DNA from: Novipirellula sp052161655 | GTDB lineage: Bacteria > Planctomycetota > Planctomycetia > Pirellulales > Pirellulaceae | Length of the DNA stretch: 64,000 nucleotides | Direction of reading: 5' to 3' | Assembly: GCF_052161655.1 (NCBI RefSeq) | Contig: NZ_CP197418.1 | Span: forward strand, 9,176,001 to 9,240,000 | Notes under the pieces: generated by a model | Told to the model about the DNA's origin: nothing | Databases searched by the model: none | What the model saw: the letters and a program-made list of their open reading frames with translations, nothing else | Translations under genes and position numbers: made by a program | Shown here: piece by piece, positions 9,473-18,007 of the stretch | Layout of the letters: each line of letters opens with the position of its first letter | Position numbering within the stretch: position 1 is the stretch's first letter

Positions 9473-10759
9473 ATGCAGGATCCCCTTGAACAAATCGAAT
9501 CAAACGTGCGTGGTTACGCGCGTCTGTTCCCAGCGGTGTTTAACAAAGCCGTGGGTTCCACTATTACCGACACGGAGGGAAACGACTTCATTGATTTCTT
9601 CTGTGGCGCAGGGTCTCTGAATTACGGGCACAACAACCGACAAGCCAAGGCAGCCCTGCTCGAGTACATCCAAGCCGATGGGATTCAGCATTCACTTGAT
9701 ACCGTCACCGCAGCCAAAGTGGACTTTCTCGAAGCGTTTGAGCGAATCATTCTGAAACCTCGCGGGCTCGATTATCGCGTTCAATTCACCGGTCCCACCG
9801 GAACCAACGCAGTCGAAGCCGCTGTCAAACTTGCGCGCAAGCAGACGCAGCGTTCGCATGTCGTTGCGTTCACCAACGCCTATCACGGGCACTCGCTTGG
9901 CGCGTTGGCATTAACAGGCAATCAGTTCTACCACAGCCAATTTTATGGCTCGCACAACAACGTCACGCATCTGCCATTTGATGGCTACATGGATGACTAC
10001 GACACGTCGCTGCTACTAGAAAAAATGCTCGACGATGCGAGCAGCGGGTTGCCGAAACCGGCGGCCGTGATTCTTGAAACAATCCAAGGCGAAGGCGGTG
10101 TGAATGTTGCCAGCGACACTTGGCTCCGGCGGGTGGCATCGCTTTGCAAACAACACGGCATCCATTTGATCGTCGACGACATTCAAGTCGGCAACGGCCG
10201 CAGCGGAAAGTTCTTTAGTTTCGAACATGCCGGCATTACCCCTGACATCGTCTGTGTTTCCAAATCGATTGGCAGCGGGATGCCGATGTCGATCGTGTTA
10301 ATCCGTCCGGAAATCGATGCCTGGAAACCGGGTGAACATACCGGCACGTTCCGCGGCAACAACTTGGCGTTTGTCTCGGCACGAGCCGTGCTCCAGTACT
10401 GGAACGACCCGAGCTTTGAGCAACAAATTGAAGATCGTAGCCAAATCGTGCAAGCGAAGTTAAAAGCCATTTGCGGTAAACACACCGATCACTCGCTAAG
10501 CGTTCGCGGACGTGGATTGATCTGGGGTTTGGATATGCGATGTGGCGATCTTGCCAGCCAGACGATTCAAAATGCATTCGACCGGGGATTGTTGATTGAA
10601 GGAGCGGGAGCGTTTGACGAGGTGTTAAAGGTGATGCCCGCACTGACGATCGATACGTCATACTTGCAAGATGGACTACAAATTCTTGCGTCCGCGGTCG
10701 ACGCCGCCATCGCCAAGGTAAACTATCGTCCATCCAAAACGCCGACTTCGGTGAATTAA
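9473..10759 (+). CDS. ectB: EctB-like diaminobutyrate-2-oxoglutarate aminotransferase
   Basis: A class-III PLP aminotransferase of 428 residues that closely follows EctB. It shows DFFCGAGSLNYGHNN near the N-terminus, TGPTGTNAVEAAVKLARK for phosphate binding, DDIQVGNGRSGKFFSFE, the PLP lysine at K264 in VSKSIGSGMPM, and DAWKPGEHTGTFRGNN. The known reaction interconverts L-aspartate semialdehyde plus glutamate with L-2,4-diaminobutyrate plus 2-oxoglutarate. I use ATG 9473, which has a good ribosome-binding site; an upstream ATG at 9392 would add 27 non-homologous residues. There is no ectA or ectC nearby, and an NRPS-like gene starts 5 bases after the stop. Diaminobutyrate is therefore probably made as a building block for that enzyme rather than for ectoine. 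The symbol denotes the family; the physiological role is inferred. Confidence 0.88.
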   Translation: MQDPLEQIESNVRGYARLFPAVFNKAVGSTITDTEGNDFIDFFCGAGSLNYGHNNRQAKAALLEYIQADGIQHSLDTVTAAKVDFLEAFERIILKPRGLDYRVQFTGPTGTNAVEAAVKLARKQTQRSHVVAFTNAYHGHSLGALALTGNQFYHSQFYGSHNNVTHLPFDGYMDDYDTSLLLEKMLDDASSGLPKPAAVILETIQGEGGVNVASDTWLRRVASLCKQHGIHLIVDDIQVGNGRSGKFFSFEHAGITPDIVCVSKSIGSGMPMSIVLIRPEIDAWKPGEHTGTFRGNNLAFVSARAVLQYWNDPSFEQQIEDRSQIVQAKLKAICGKHTDHSLSVRGRGLIWGLDMRCGDLASQTIQNAFDRGLLIEGAGAFDEVLKVMPALTIDTSYLQDGLQILASAVDAAIAKVNYRPSKTPTSVN

Positions 10760-10764
10760 AACGT

Positions 10765-13700
10765 TTGTCAGACAGCGAGTCGTTCTCAATCACAAACGTT
10801 GATCCCCGTACGCTCCCCATGCTTGAATCATCCAATCAAACGATCGAAGAACTGATTGCGTTCCCTGAGTTATGGGCCAATCAACTTCAGCACACCCCCA
10901 ACCATGTGGCGGTTGTCTCCGAAGACGGACAGTGGACGTATCGGGATCTCGAACACCAATCCAATGCGATTGCCAACACGTTGATCTCCGTTGGAATCCA
11001 ACATGGTAGCCGTGTGGGATTGTGCGTGGATCGGTCCCCCGAAGCGATCGCCGCGATGCTGGGCATCATGAAACTCGGCGGCGTGTTTGTCCCGCTGGAT
11101 CCCGATTACCCGGTCGACCGACTTCGCTATATGGTCGAGGATGCCGCGATCACCACAATTGTGGGACATCGTTGTTATTACGATTCGATTGGCAGTCCGC
11201 TGATTCATCCCGATGCCGCGAACCAAACAAACCACTCCAAAATCGATTGGGTTGATTGCGAACCCGACGACTCCGGAAGGACAGTGGCTGCGCCGCGGCC
11301 CAGCACCTCGATCGCCCCGAGCGATCTGGCGTATATCATGTACACGTCGGGATCGACCGGCAAACCCAAAGGGGTTCAGATCCAGCATGCTGCGCTGGCG
11401 ACGTATTGTTTCGCCGACATCGATGTCTTTCGCCTGAGCGAAACCGATCGCACGCTGCAGTTTTCAACGCTCTGTTTTGACATCGCTATCGAAGAGATTT
11501 TTCCGCCGCTATTGTCGGGCAGCTGCGTCGTCGTTCGTCCGAGAGGCCGAGCGAATCATCGCAACGAACTTTCTGCCCTGATCAACCGTTTTGAAATCAC
11601 TGCGGTTCATATTGCCGCAGCGTATTGGCATCAATGGGTGGATTTGATGGTCGCGTCGAAAGAACGCGTCCCGGAATCGCTGCGATTGATCATTCCGACG
11701 GGCGAAAAAGTATCGGTCGAACACTATCGGCGTTGGCAATCGCTGTGTGATCACGACGTTCTATTTTGTAACGCTTACGGTCCCACCGAAGCCACGGTGA
11801 CGTCGACGGTCTACATTCCTGACGAATCGTTTGATGCGGCGAATATGCCGATTGGTAAACCGCTAAAGCGATACACCGCTCATATTTTAGATGATGATTT
11901 AAAGCCGGTCGCTGAGGGCGAAACAGGACATTTGTTTATTGGCGGGCCCGCGTTGGCACTGGGGTACCTGAACCGTCCCGAATTAACCGACGCGGTGTTT
12001 TTGAACGTCGAGATCGAGGGCGAGACGCTGCGTCTATACCGCACCGGCGACTTGGCTCGGTGGTTACCCGACGGCAACATCGACTTTGCTGGCCGTGTCG
12101 ACCACCAGATCAAATTGGGATCGTACCGCATTGAACCCGGCGAAATCGAAGCCGCGCTCGACCAAGCCCCCGGCGTGCTCGGGTCGCTGATCAGTTTCGA
12201 CGAAGTGGACGGCAAGAAATTTCTGGTCGCCTATGTCTCGCACGGCAAGCACAATGTGTCCGCAAACGCGATCACCACGTACCTACGCAGCGTGTTGCCA
12301 CCGTACATGATTCCGGCTCGCTTTGTGTTCTTGGAATCGTTTCCGCACACGATCAACGGCAAAATCGATCGACGGGCATTGCCGCCCGCAAGCGAAGGAG
12401 TCGTCGCTCGCGATGAAAACTACGTGCCGCCTCGCGACGATCTTGAAAAACGATTGGTCGAACTTTGGCAAGAAGTCCTGAACGTACCGCAGATCGGAAT
12501 TCATGACGATTTCTTTTTGCTCGGCGGCAGCTCGTTGTTGGTCACTCAAGTGGTTGCTCGCTTGACCAGCGATATGGATATCGACTTGCCAGTTCGTGAC
12601 TTCTTTGCCAATCCGACGGTCGCCACATCGGCGAGACATCTGCGGGAATTGCTCGGAGAAACCATCACATCGCCACTGGACGACGACATCCGTGCGTTGA
12701 GAGATCGCTTGCCCGACGTGCAAGCATCGTTTTTTCCAAGCAATGGACAATCACTGTACGGGGTGCATTATCTTCCTCGTGGAAACTCGCTCGGGCGGGG
12801 CGTAGTGATTTGTCATTCGATCGGTCACGAATATGCACGAGGCTATCGCAATTTACAGCAATTGGCCGTCCAGTTGTGTAGCGATGGATTTGATGTACTG
12901 CGGTTTGATTACGCCAACACCGGCAATTCCGATGGGGCGTGTGCTGAGTTAACTGCTCAGCAGATGCAAGACAACCTAATCGACGCACGCGATTACTTGA
13001 TCAGTCAAAGCGGTGCGAAACAGATAGCGGTAATCGGCCTGCGACTCGGGGCCACGATCGCAGCCTCGCTGCCCAACGGCAGCTTTGACGACGTCGTGTT
13101 GTGGGATCCGATCGTCGATGTCAACGAGTTTGTCAGAACGTTGGACCAATGGCACCAACGTCAACTGACCGAACTGCGTCGATTTAGCACGATACGGGTC
13201 GCTAGCGAGATCGACCAAAGTTACGGACATGCAATGTCGTTCGAGAAGCGACAGAGTTTGTCGTCGCTAAAAATACCAGCAAACGGCAAAAATGTTTCGG
13301 TCGTGGTCAGCGAGCAAAGTTTGACTTCGCCCGCAGAACGAGCCTGGTTGGCATCACAAACCAACGTGACACACGTCACGGATGTGATTCGCTGGGACGC
13401 ACGACGATACACAGAAAGTGCGTTTTCGTCACCGGAAACCGCTAAAGCAATTATGGGACTGTTGCAGGGGGAGCAAAACGACGACATGGCGTCCTCACCG
13501 CGGCAATCGTCATCTAAACAAATTAAGTCAACGCAAACAAACTTAGCGAAAACGAGCCCAGCAGGCTCGAAAAACGCAATTGTGTTCGGCAACTACGAAC
13601 ACTTGCTCGGCGTTTGGCAACCATCGACCACAACTTCGCAATCCGACACCGCCGCGATCCTGGTCACCCCAGGGATGCTGCATCACGTCGGACCGTTTCG

Positions 13701-14403
13701 CTTCTATGTGGACGTCGCCAACGACCTAGCCCGTCGCGGAATTCCGTCGCTCCGATTCGACATTTCCGGAATCGGTGAAAGCTTTGGCGTGGGTGTGGGA
13801 GGGCGATCGATCGATCGTGCCGCTGACGAAATCAGCCAAGCAATTGACTGGATTTTTGAAAACACCAAGATACAAAAGATCGTGTTATTTGGCTTGTGCA
13901 GTGGTGCCGACGACTCGCTGCATGCGGCGGTCCGCGATGATCGCGTCACCGCCGTGGTGCCGATGGACGGTTGTGGATACCGAACCCCAGCGTATTATTG
14001 GCACCGTTTCCGAGGCCATCATTTGCACCGCATCTTGCGACCGAACAAGTGGTGGGAGGTTGCTCAGCGATTGCTCGGCCAAAGTAACACAGCACCGCGG
14101 TCACTGCAGCAAGGAGACGACATACGCGAGTTTCCGCCGCGAGAAACTGCGGTCGCGGAACTGAGTGAACTCGCTGATCGCAAAACGCGATTGCACTTTG
14201 TCTACACCGGCGGCGTCGGAATGTACTATAGTTATGCCCAACAGTTCTACGACATGCTCCCTGAACTAAAGGAACGCGACGAGGTTTCCACCTGTTTCCA
14301 TCCCGCGATGGATCATGTTGCGTACTTGTGCGAAGACCGAGCGGCGCTCGTCGATCACATCGGATCAAAAGTTGATGAGATCGCAACGCATCGGAATGCA
14401 TGA
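10765..14403 (+). CDS. NRPS-like protein: adenylation, carrier and two alpha/beta-hydrolase domains
   Basis: A 1212-residue fusion. The adenylation domain spans about 30-545, with A3 YIMYTSGSTGKPKG at about 190-203, A5 NAYGPTEATV near 336, A7/A8 YRTGDLARWLPDG to GSYRIEPGEIE near 424-460, and A10 NGKIDRRALP near 531. A carrier domain follows with phosphopantetheine site FLLGGSSLLV near 590. Hydrolase-fold domain 1 (about 660-900) carries GLRLGA where GxSxG is expected. Domain 2 (about 960-1205) carries GLCSGA with a late DHVAYL histidine. From memory these resemble exosortase-A-associated hydrolases 2 and 1. There is no condensation domain. The substrate-position aspartate D235 is present (CFDIAIEE), suggesting an amino acid is activated. 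It starts 5 bases after ectB, so diaminobutyrate is a candidate substrate. Start is a TTG; ATG 10819 is an alternative. Confidence 0.88.
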   Translation: MSDSESFSITNVDPRTLPMLESSNQTIEELIAFPELWANQLQHTPNHVAVVSEDGQWTYRDLEHQSNAIANTLISVGIQHGSRVGLCVDRSPEAIAAMLGIMKLGGVFVPLDPDYPVDRLRYMVEDAAITTIVGHRCYYDSIGSPLIHPDAANQTNHSKIDWVDCEPDDSGRTVAAPRPSTSIAPSDLAYIMYTSGSTGKPKGVQIQHAALATYCFADIDVFRLSETDRTLQFSTLCFDIAIEEIFPPLLSGSCVVVRPRGRANHRNELSALINRFEITAVHIAAAYWHQWVDLMVASKERVPESLRLIIPTGEKVSVEHYRRWQSLCDHDVLFCNAYGPTEATVTSTVYIPDESFDAANMPIGKPLKRYTAHILDDDLKPVAEGETGHLFIGGPALALGYLNRPELTDAVFLNVEIEGETLRLYRTGDLARWLPDGNIDFAGRVDHQIKLGSYRIEPGEIEAALDQAPGVLGSLISFDEVDGKKFLVAYVSHGKHNVSANAITTYLRSVLPPYMIPARFVFLESFPHTINGKIDRRALPPASEGVVARDENYVPPRDDLEKRLVELWQEVLNVPQIGIHDDFFLLGGSSLLVTQVVARLTSDMDIDLPVRDFFANPTVATSARHLRELLGETITSPLDDDIRALRDRLPDVQASFFPSNGQSLYGVHYLPRGNSLGRGVVICHSIGHEYARGYRNLQQLAVQLCSDGFDVLRFDYANTGNSDGACAELTAQQMQDNLIDARDYLISQSGAKQIAVIGLRLGATIAASLPNGSFDDVVLWDPIVDVNEFVRTLDQWHQRQLTELRRFSTIRVASEIDQSYGHAMSFEKRQSLSSLKIPANGKNVSVVVSEQSLTSPAERAWLASQTNVTHVTDVIRWDARRYTESAFSSPETAKAIMGLLQGEQNDDMASSPRQSSSKQIKSTQTNLAKTSPAGSKNAIVFGNYEHLLGVWQPSTTTSQSDTAAILVTPGMLHHVGPFRFYVDVANDLARRGIPSLRFDISGIGESFGVGVGGRSIDRAADEISQAIDWIFENTKIQKIVLFGLCSGADDSLHAAVRDDRVTAVVPMDGCGYRTPAYYWHRFRGHHLHRILRPNKWWEVAQRLLGQSNTAPRSLQQGDDIREFPPRETAVAELSELADRKTRLHFVYTGGVGMYYSYAQQFYDMLPELKERDEVSTCFHPAMDHVAYLCEDRAALVDHIGSKVDEIATHRNA

Positions 14404-14457
14404 GCAGCAGCAGGCATGTCGTAGCGAATCTTTTTTTCTGTCCACGAGAATCCCACC

Positions 14458-15705
14458 ATGCTTCGACGCCAATTCCTTTGCGGTATCTCCACCGCCGCCG
14501 CATTATCCCCCTCGCTAAGTCTGGCCAGCGAATCGCGATCGTTGATCCAGTCAATCACAACGCAAACACTGAGACGCAACCGCGACGGTAAATCGGAAAC
14601 ATGGTTTCACCCTCGTGCTTGCATGGTCCCACGCAGCGATGGTTGCTCGTTTGCGCTGATGACCGTGCAGTGGATTCGTGGCTCGGACTATTTTGGCCCG
14701 GTTCACTGGACGCAATCGGATGACCAGGGAAAAACCTGGTCGGATCCGGAACCAATTGATGCGTTGGGGCGAGTCCCAGTGCCCGAGCACAATGGTTTGA
14801 TGGCAGGCGTTTGCGACGTCGTTCCCGAATATCACGCGATGACCAACACGGTGTTGGCGATGGGACATGTCGTCTTTTATCGCGGCGAAAGGTTTTCCAG
14901 TCGCGAACAGCTTTCCCGCTATCCGGTGTACGCGGTCCGCCGCGACGATGGGACTTGGTCCGAGCGAAAGATCCTGCACTGGGACGATCCACGCGGGTCA
15001 TTTATTTACACCAACAATTGTGGCCAACGCACCGTTAACGCGGATGGCGACGTTATTATGTCGTTCACGTTTGGTGCGACTAGCAAAAACCGTAGTGTCG
15101 CGGGCGTTCGATGCACGTTTGACGGGGAACACTTAAACATCGTCGACGTGGGACCTGCGTTAACTCTCAGCGTGGGACGCGGACTATTGGAACCGTCGGT
15201 AACTCGCTGGAACGATCACTACTACATCACGATCCGCGCCGAAGACGGGCATGGATATGTTGCCTCGAGTCGCGATGGCTTGAACTATGGCGAAAAGCGA
15301 GCGTGGTGCTGGGACGATGGAACGTCGATCGCAATGTCAACGACTCAGCAACACTGGGTTAACCATCCGCAAGGCTTGTTTTTGGTATACACGCGCCAGG
15401 ACAAGACGAATAAGAACGTGATGCGTTGGCGTGCTCCGCTTTGGATTGCGAGGGTCGATCCCAATCGTCTCTGCTTGCTGCGAGATACCGAACGTGTGGT
15501 CTTGCCCATCGTTGGTGATGGCGTCAACAAACCTAACGAAGTGGCACTGATGGGCAATTTTCATGTCACCAACGCTAGCCCCGATGAGACCTGGGTCACC
15601 GCAGGCGAGTGGATGCCCAGACGATCCGCCCGAGGCGACCTGAGGATGGCACGCATCAAGTGGCGGATTGAAAAGAAGGGGGAGGAAGTGAGGAGTGAGG
15701 AGTGA
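14458..15705 (+). CDS. Tat-exported sialidase-fold (BNR-repeat) protein
   Basis: A 415-residue six-bladed propeller-type protein of the sialidase/neuraminidase superfamily. A twin-arginine-like signal (MLRRQFLCGISTAAALS) opens the protein. An Asp-box is visible as SDDQGKTWSDPEPI, with further propeller-like stretches such as YVASSRDGLNYGEKRAW. Enzymatic activity is uncertain: I cannot place the full arginine triad of true sialidases. It follows the NRPS-like gene by 54 bases on the same strand and could be part of that operon, which would suggest a role in processing or displaying a glycosylated product; that is inference. The last residues and stop codon lie inside a 7-base tandem repeat, so the C-terminus may vary between strains. 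Confidence 0.75.
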   Translation: MLRRQFLCGISTAAALSPSLSLASESRSLIQSITTQTLRRNRDGKSETWFHPRACMVPRSDGCSFALMTVQWIRGSDYFGPVHWTQSDDQGKTWSDPEPIDALGRVPVPEHNGLMAGVCDVVPEYHAMTNTVLAMGHVVFYRGERFSSREQLSRYPVYAVRRDDGTWSERKILHWDDPRGSFIYTNNCGQRTVNADGDVIMSFTFGATSKNRSVAGVRCTFDGEHLNIVDVGPALTLSVGRGLLEPSVTRWNDHYYITIRAEDGHGYVASSRDGLNYGEKRAWCWDDGTSIAMSTTQQHWVNHPQGLFLVYTRQDKTNKNVMRWRAPLWIARVDPNRLCLLRDTERVVLPIVGDGVNKPNEVALMGNFHVTNASPDETWVTAGEWMPRRSARGDLRMARIKWRIEKKGEEVRSEE

Positions 15706-15707
15706 GG
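15687..15707. repeat. Three tandem AGTGAGG heptamers spanning a stop codon
   Basis: AGTGAGG is repeated three times head to tail, and the TGA stop of the sialidase-fold gene (15703-15705) is inside the third copy. Gain or loss of one unit would shift frame and extend or change the C-terminus. Confidence 0.8.
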
Positions 15708-15765
15708 AGATGGGGAGCCATCGAAGATGACTCCGTGGGCGGAGACGCCGCTAGAGCAGCAGCGG

Positions 15766-17076
15766 TTAGCGAACTTTACACTGGAATCGAATGGTAACGC
15801 TTTCGCCTACCTTCAATTCGTCCGTCAACTTCCACTGCAACATCAACGATTCGGCCTCGTTCCGTTTGGTCGAGAATTCGGCTCCGCCGCTAGCCGTTTG
15901 ACTCTCTGCAACGTACTCGAGTCGTGTGGTCAAGTTGTCGGTCAGTGTGACATGATTGACGGCCGAGTCGCCTACGTTTTCAACTCGGATGGCAAACGAG
16001 ACCACTTCGCCGGGTTGAGCGTGTTGGCGATCCGCGAACTTGCCAATCTGTAATCGACCGGCATCCGGGAAATCGTAGACTTTCATCTCTTCGACACGCA
16101 AATCGCGAGTCAATGTTGGTGGTTTCAAATCTTCGATCGCGACTTCAATCGATTCTTCAACACTCCACGACACTGCCGCGTTTGCAGCTTCTTGCAGCAG
16201 CGCGAGTTGATTTTCTTGCAGTTGGCCCATTTCCAGGACCGACAAACCGGCCAACGCCGCCAGCACGTCTTCCATCATTTCCAGCTGCATTACGTTTTCG
16301 ATACGGACACCGCCATTGCGGTCTCGCATCGCATCGATACGTCGGGTAACGTCGGCATGGCCGAGGCCTTGAGTATCGTTGATCACTAACCCAGGCAATT
16401 CTTCTTGAATGCGATTGAGCCCAACGTCGTGCTTCAATCCAGCGATCCCGATGGCACGCCCGCCTGAGGCCGCTCCGGTAATCTTTCGTACCGAGGCGAA
16501 TCGGGGCGCGTAAACACAAACTCGATTGCTGGCGTTGATTTCGATATCGCCTGCGTCCGTCGTGTAATGAACGATGGTGTCTTCGGGATCCAGACCCGCC
16601 AACGTATCGTTGCGGCGAACGGCAACGTCTTGGTGACGATCGCCTCCGTCGCACAGAAATTCGTTCGGATCGACGCCGTGGGCGTTCCAGCCACCGCCTG
16701 CGTAGGTTGCGTAGCCTTGCGGTCCTGGATGGCCCACGACGGCTTGTCCCGAACCACACGCTCCACAGCCACATGCAGCCGCGTTTTGCGCGTGAGTTTG
16801 ATGGTGTTGCCAGCCCACCTGCTGGATCGCAGGATTCGCTTGCGTTTGCATCGCTGTTGTGGGAGCCATGGCCGTCGGCGGTGGAGCATTTTGTGGAATA
16901 TTCTGGGGGCCATACCCAGGCTGCATCGGTGTCTTCGCTGCTTGCGGCAATTGACATCCGGTCAACACAAAGCCCGCCAAGAACATTGCGACCAGCATCA
17001 CCACGCTAACGCTTTGATTCAGGCGAGAATGATTTGAATGGTTCATCAGAGCGTTTTCTTTCGGAGTCCGCTTCAT
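15766..17076 (-). CDS. DUF11-repeat surface lipoprotein
   Basis: I start at ATG 17076 because AGGAG lies 7 bases upstream; this gives 436 residues, and the ATG overlaps the stop of the upstream gene (ATGA). A hydrophobic segment ends in a lipobox (FVLTGC), predicting a lipoprotein. A Gln/Pro-rich linker with several Cys residues (ACGCGACGSGQ) follows, then a central helical region. The C-terminal DUF11 domain has GEVVSFAIRVENVGDSAVNHV-type sequence, as in chlamydial OmcB and other PVC surface proteins. DUF11 domains are beta-sandwich modules of cell-surface proteins. Probably in one operon with the two paralogous exported proteins upstream, forming an envelope set. Confidence 0.85.
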   Translation of the reverse strand: MKRTPKENALMNHSNHSRLNQSVSVVMLVAMFLAGFVLTGCQLPQAAKTPMQPGYGPQNIPQNAPPPTAMAPTTAMQTQANPAIQQVGWQHHQTHAQNAAACGCGACGSGQAVVGHPGPQGYATYAGGGWNAHGVDPNEFLCDGGDRHQDVAVRRNDTLAGLDPEDTIVHYTTDAGDIEINASNRVCVYAPRFASVRKITGAASGGRAIGIAGLKHDVGLNRIQEELPGLVINDTQGLGHADVTRRIDAMRDRNGGVRIENVMQLEMMEDVLAALAGLSVLEMGQLQENQLALLQEAANAAVSWSVEESIEVAIEDLKPPTLTRDLRVEEMKVYDFPDAGRLQIGKFADRQHAQPGEVVSFAIRVENVGDSAVNHVTLTDNLTTRLEYVAESQTASGGAEFSTKRNEAESLMLQWKLTDELKVGESVTIRFQCKVR

Positions 17077-17852
17077 TGCTGCACTCCTTGCTCGGGTTGA
17101 TAGATCGGCTCGGGTTGATAGATCGGTGTCCAAGCGGGGTAGCCAAAGAAGAACTGAGGCATCAATGCGGGAGCATTCGGAGGGGCCACTGAACCGATAC
17201 GAACGATCGCCACGGGGCGTCCCATTCGATCAGCGACTTCCAGTGCATCTTGGTGCTCCGAGAGTTCGATGGCTCGTGACGTCTTCGGAGTTTCCGCGAT
17301 GGGGAATGCCGTGGTTGGATCTTCTAAGTAGATCACTCGCGTAACCAAGCGGCCTTCGAGTGCGGCTTCGAGATCATCTTGATCCAAGTTGATCGGAATC
17401 GGATAGGTCGTCGCCAACCCAGGCGGCGGATAGATGCGATCGATCAACTCGATGGTTGGATACAACTCGGCACCCTCAGCATCGGGAATGCCCGTAATTC
17501 GAAAACGATACACGCCTCCGATCAGCAATCCTACTTGCAGCGACGCGTCCTCTTCACCGAAGAACTCGCTACCCTGAGGCATCGAAAAACCGACCCCTTT
17601 TGGGCCCGAGAACGCGACAGGTTGAAAATAGTTTTGTACGGGGCCGCGACCAGCAAGTCGAGCTTGTCCGATCACGCCGGCGGGCATGTCGCCGCGAAGA
17701 ATGTGGTGACGTTCGCCACTGCCGAGGTAATCGCTGGGATCCACCGCACTTGCGTGCTGGCTGATGAAGACGCTGTACGCCATGATTGCCAAGGACAGGA
17801 CGGTTGCCGAAACCGCAACGTTGGTTCGAGAGCGAGTTTGGCGAATCATCAT
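17073..17852 (-). CDS. Exported protein, paralogue of the 18.0-19.4 kb lipoprotein
   Basis: 259 residues with an N-terminal signal anchor (about 12-35). The middle contains YRFRITGIPDAEGAELYPTI and LVTRVIYLEDP, which align with YRLKLTNIPSREGVELYPTV and FVTKVIYLPDP in the upstream neighbour, so the two share a domain of about 150 residues that I cannot name. The C-terminus is Pro/Tyr/Gln-rich with a duplicated IYQPE motif. It overlaps the DUF11 gene by 4 bases. Function unknown; extracytoplasmic structural role inferred from signals and context. Confidence 0.8.
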   Translation of the reverse strand: MMIRQTRSRTNVAVSATVLSLAIMAYSVFISQHASAVDPSDYLGSGERHHILRGDMPAGVIGQARLAGRGPVQNYFQPVAFSGPKGVGFSMPQGSEFFGEEDASLQVGLLIGGVYRFRITGIPDAEGAELYPTIELIDRIYPPPGLATTYPIPINLDQDDLEAALEGRLVTRVIYLEDPTTAFPIAETPKTSRAIELSEHQDALEVADRMGRPVAIVRIGSVAPPNAPALMPQFFFGYPAWTPIYQPEPIYQPEQGVQQ

Positions 17853-18007
17853 GAGGAACCGGGACGGATCGCGTTTAGGAGAAAATGACAGTGAGTGTCG
17901 CCTTTCGCGTCGCGAGCAGCGAATTTGCTCGCGAGGGGAAAGGCAACACTCGACCCGAAGGTCGAGCGTTGGTTGCCCGAATCAAAACCAAGTTAATGGT
18001 TTTGATT

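Noticed and set aside
9473..10759. Complete ectoine operon
   Set aside because: Only an EctB-like gene is present; no acetyltransferase or ectoine synthase is encoded nearby, and an NRPS-like gene follows directly.
11467..12390. Firm specificity code for the adenylation domain
   Set aside because: A hand reading gives an unusual code with Glu and His in the pocket that matches no code I know; calling a substrate would be guesswork.
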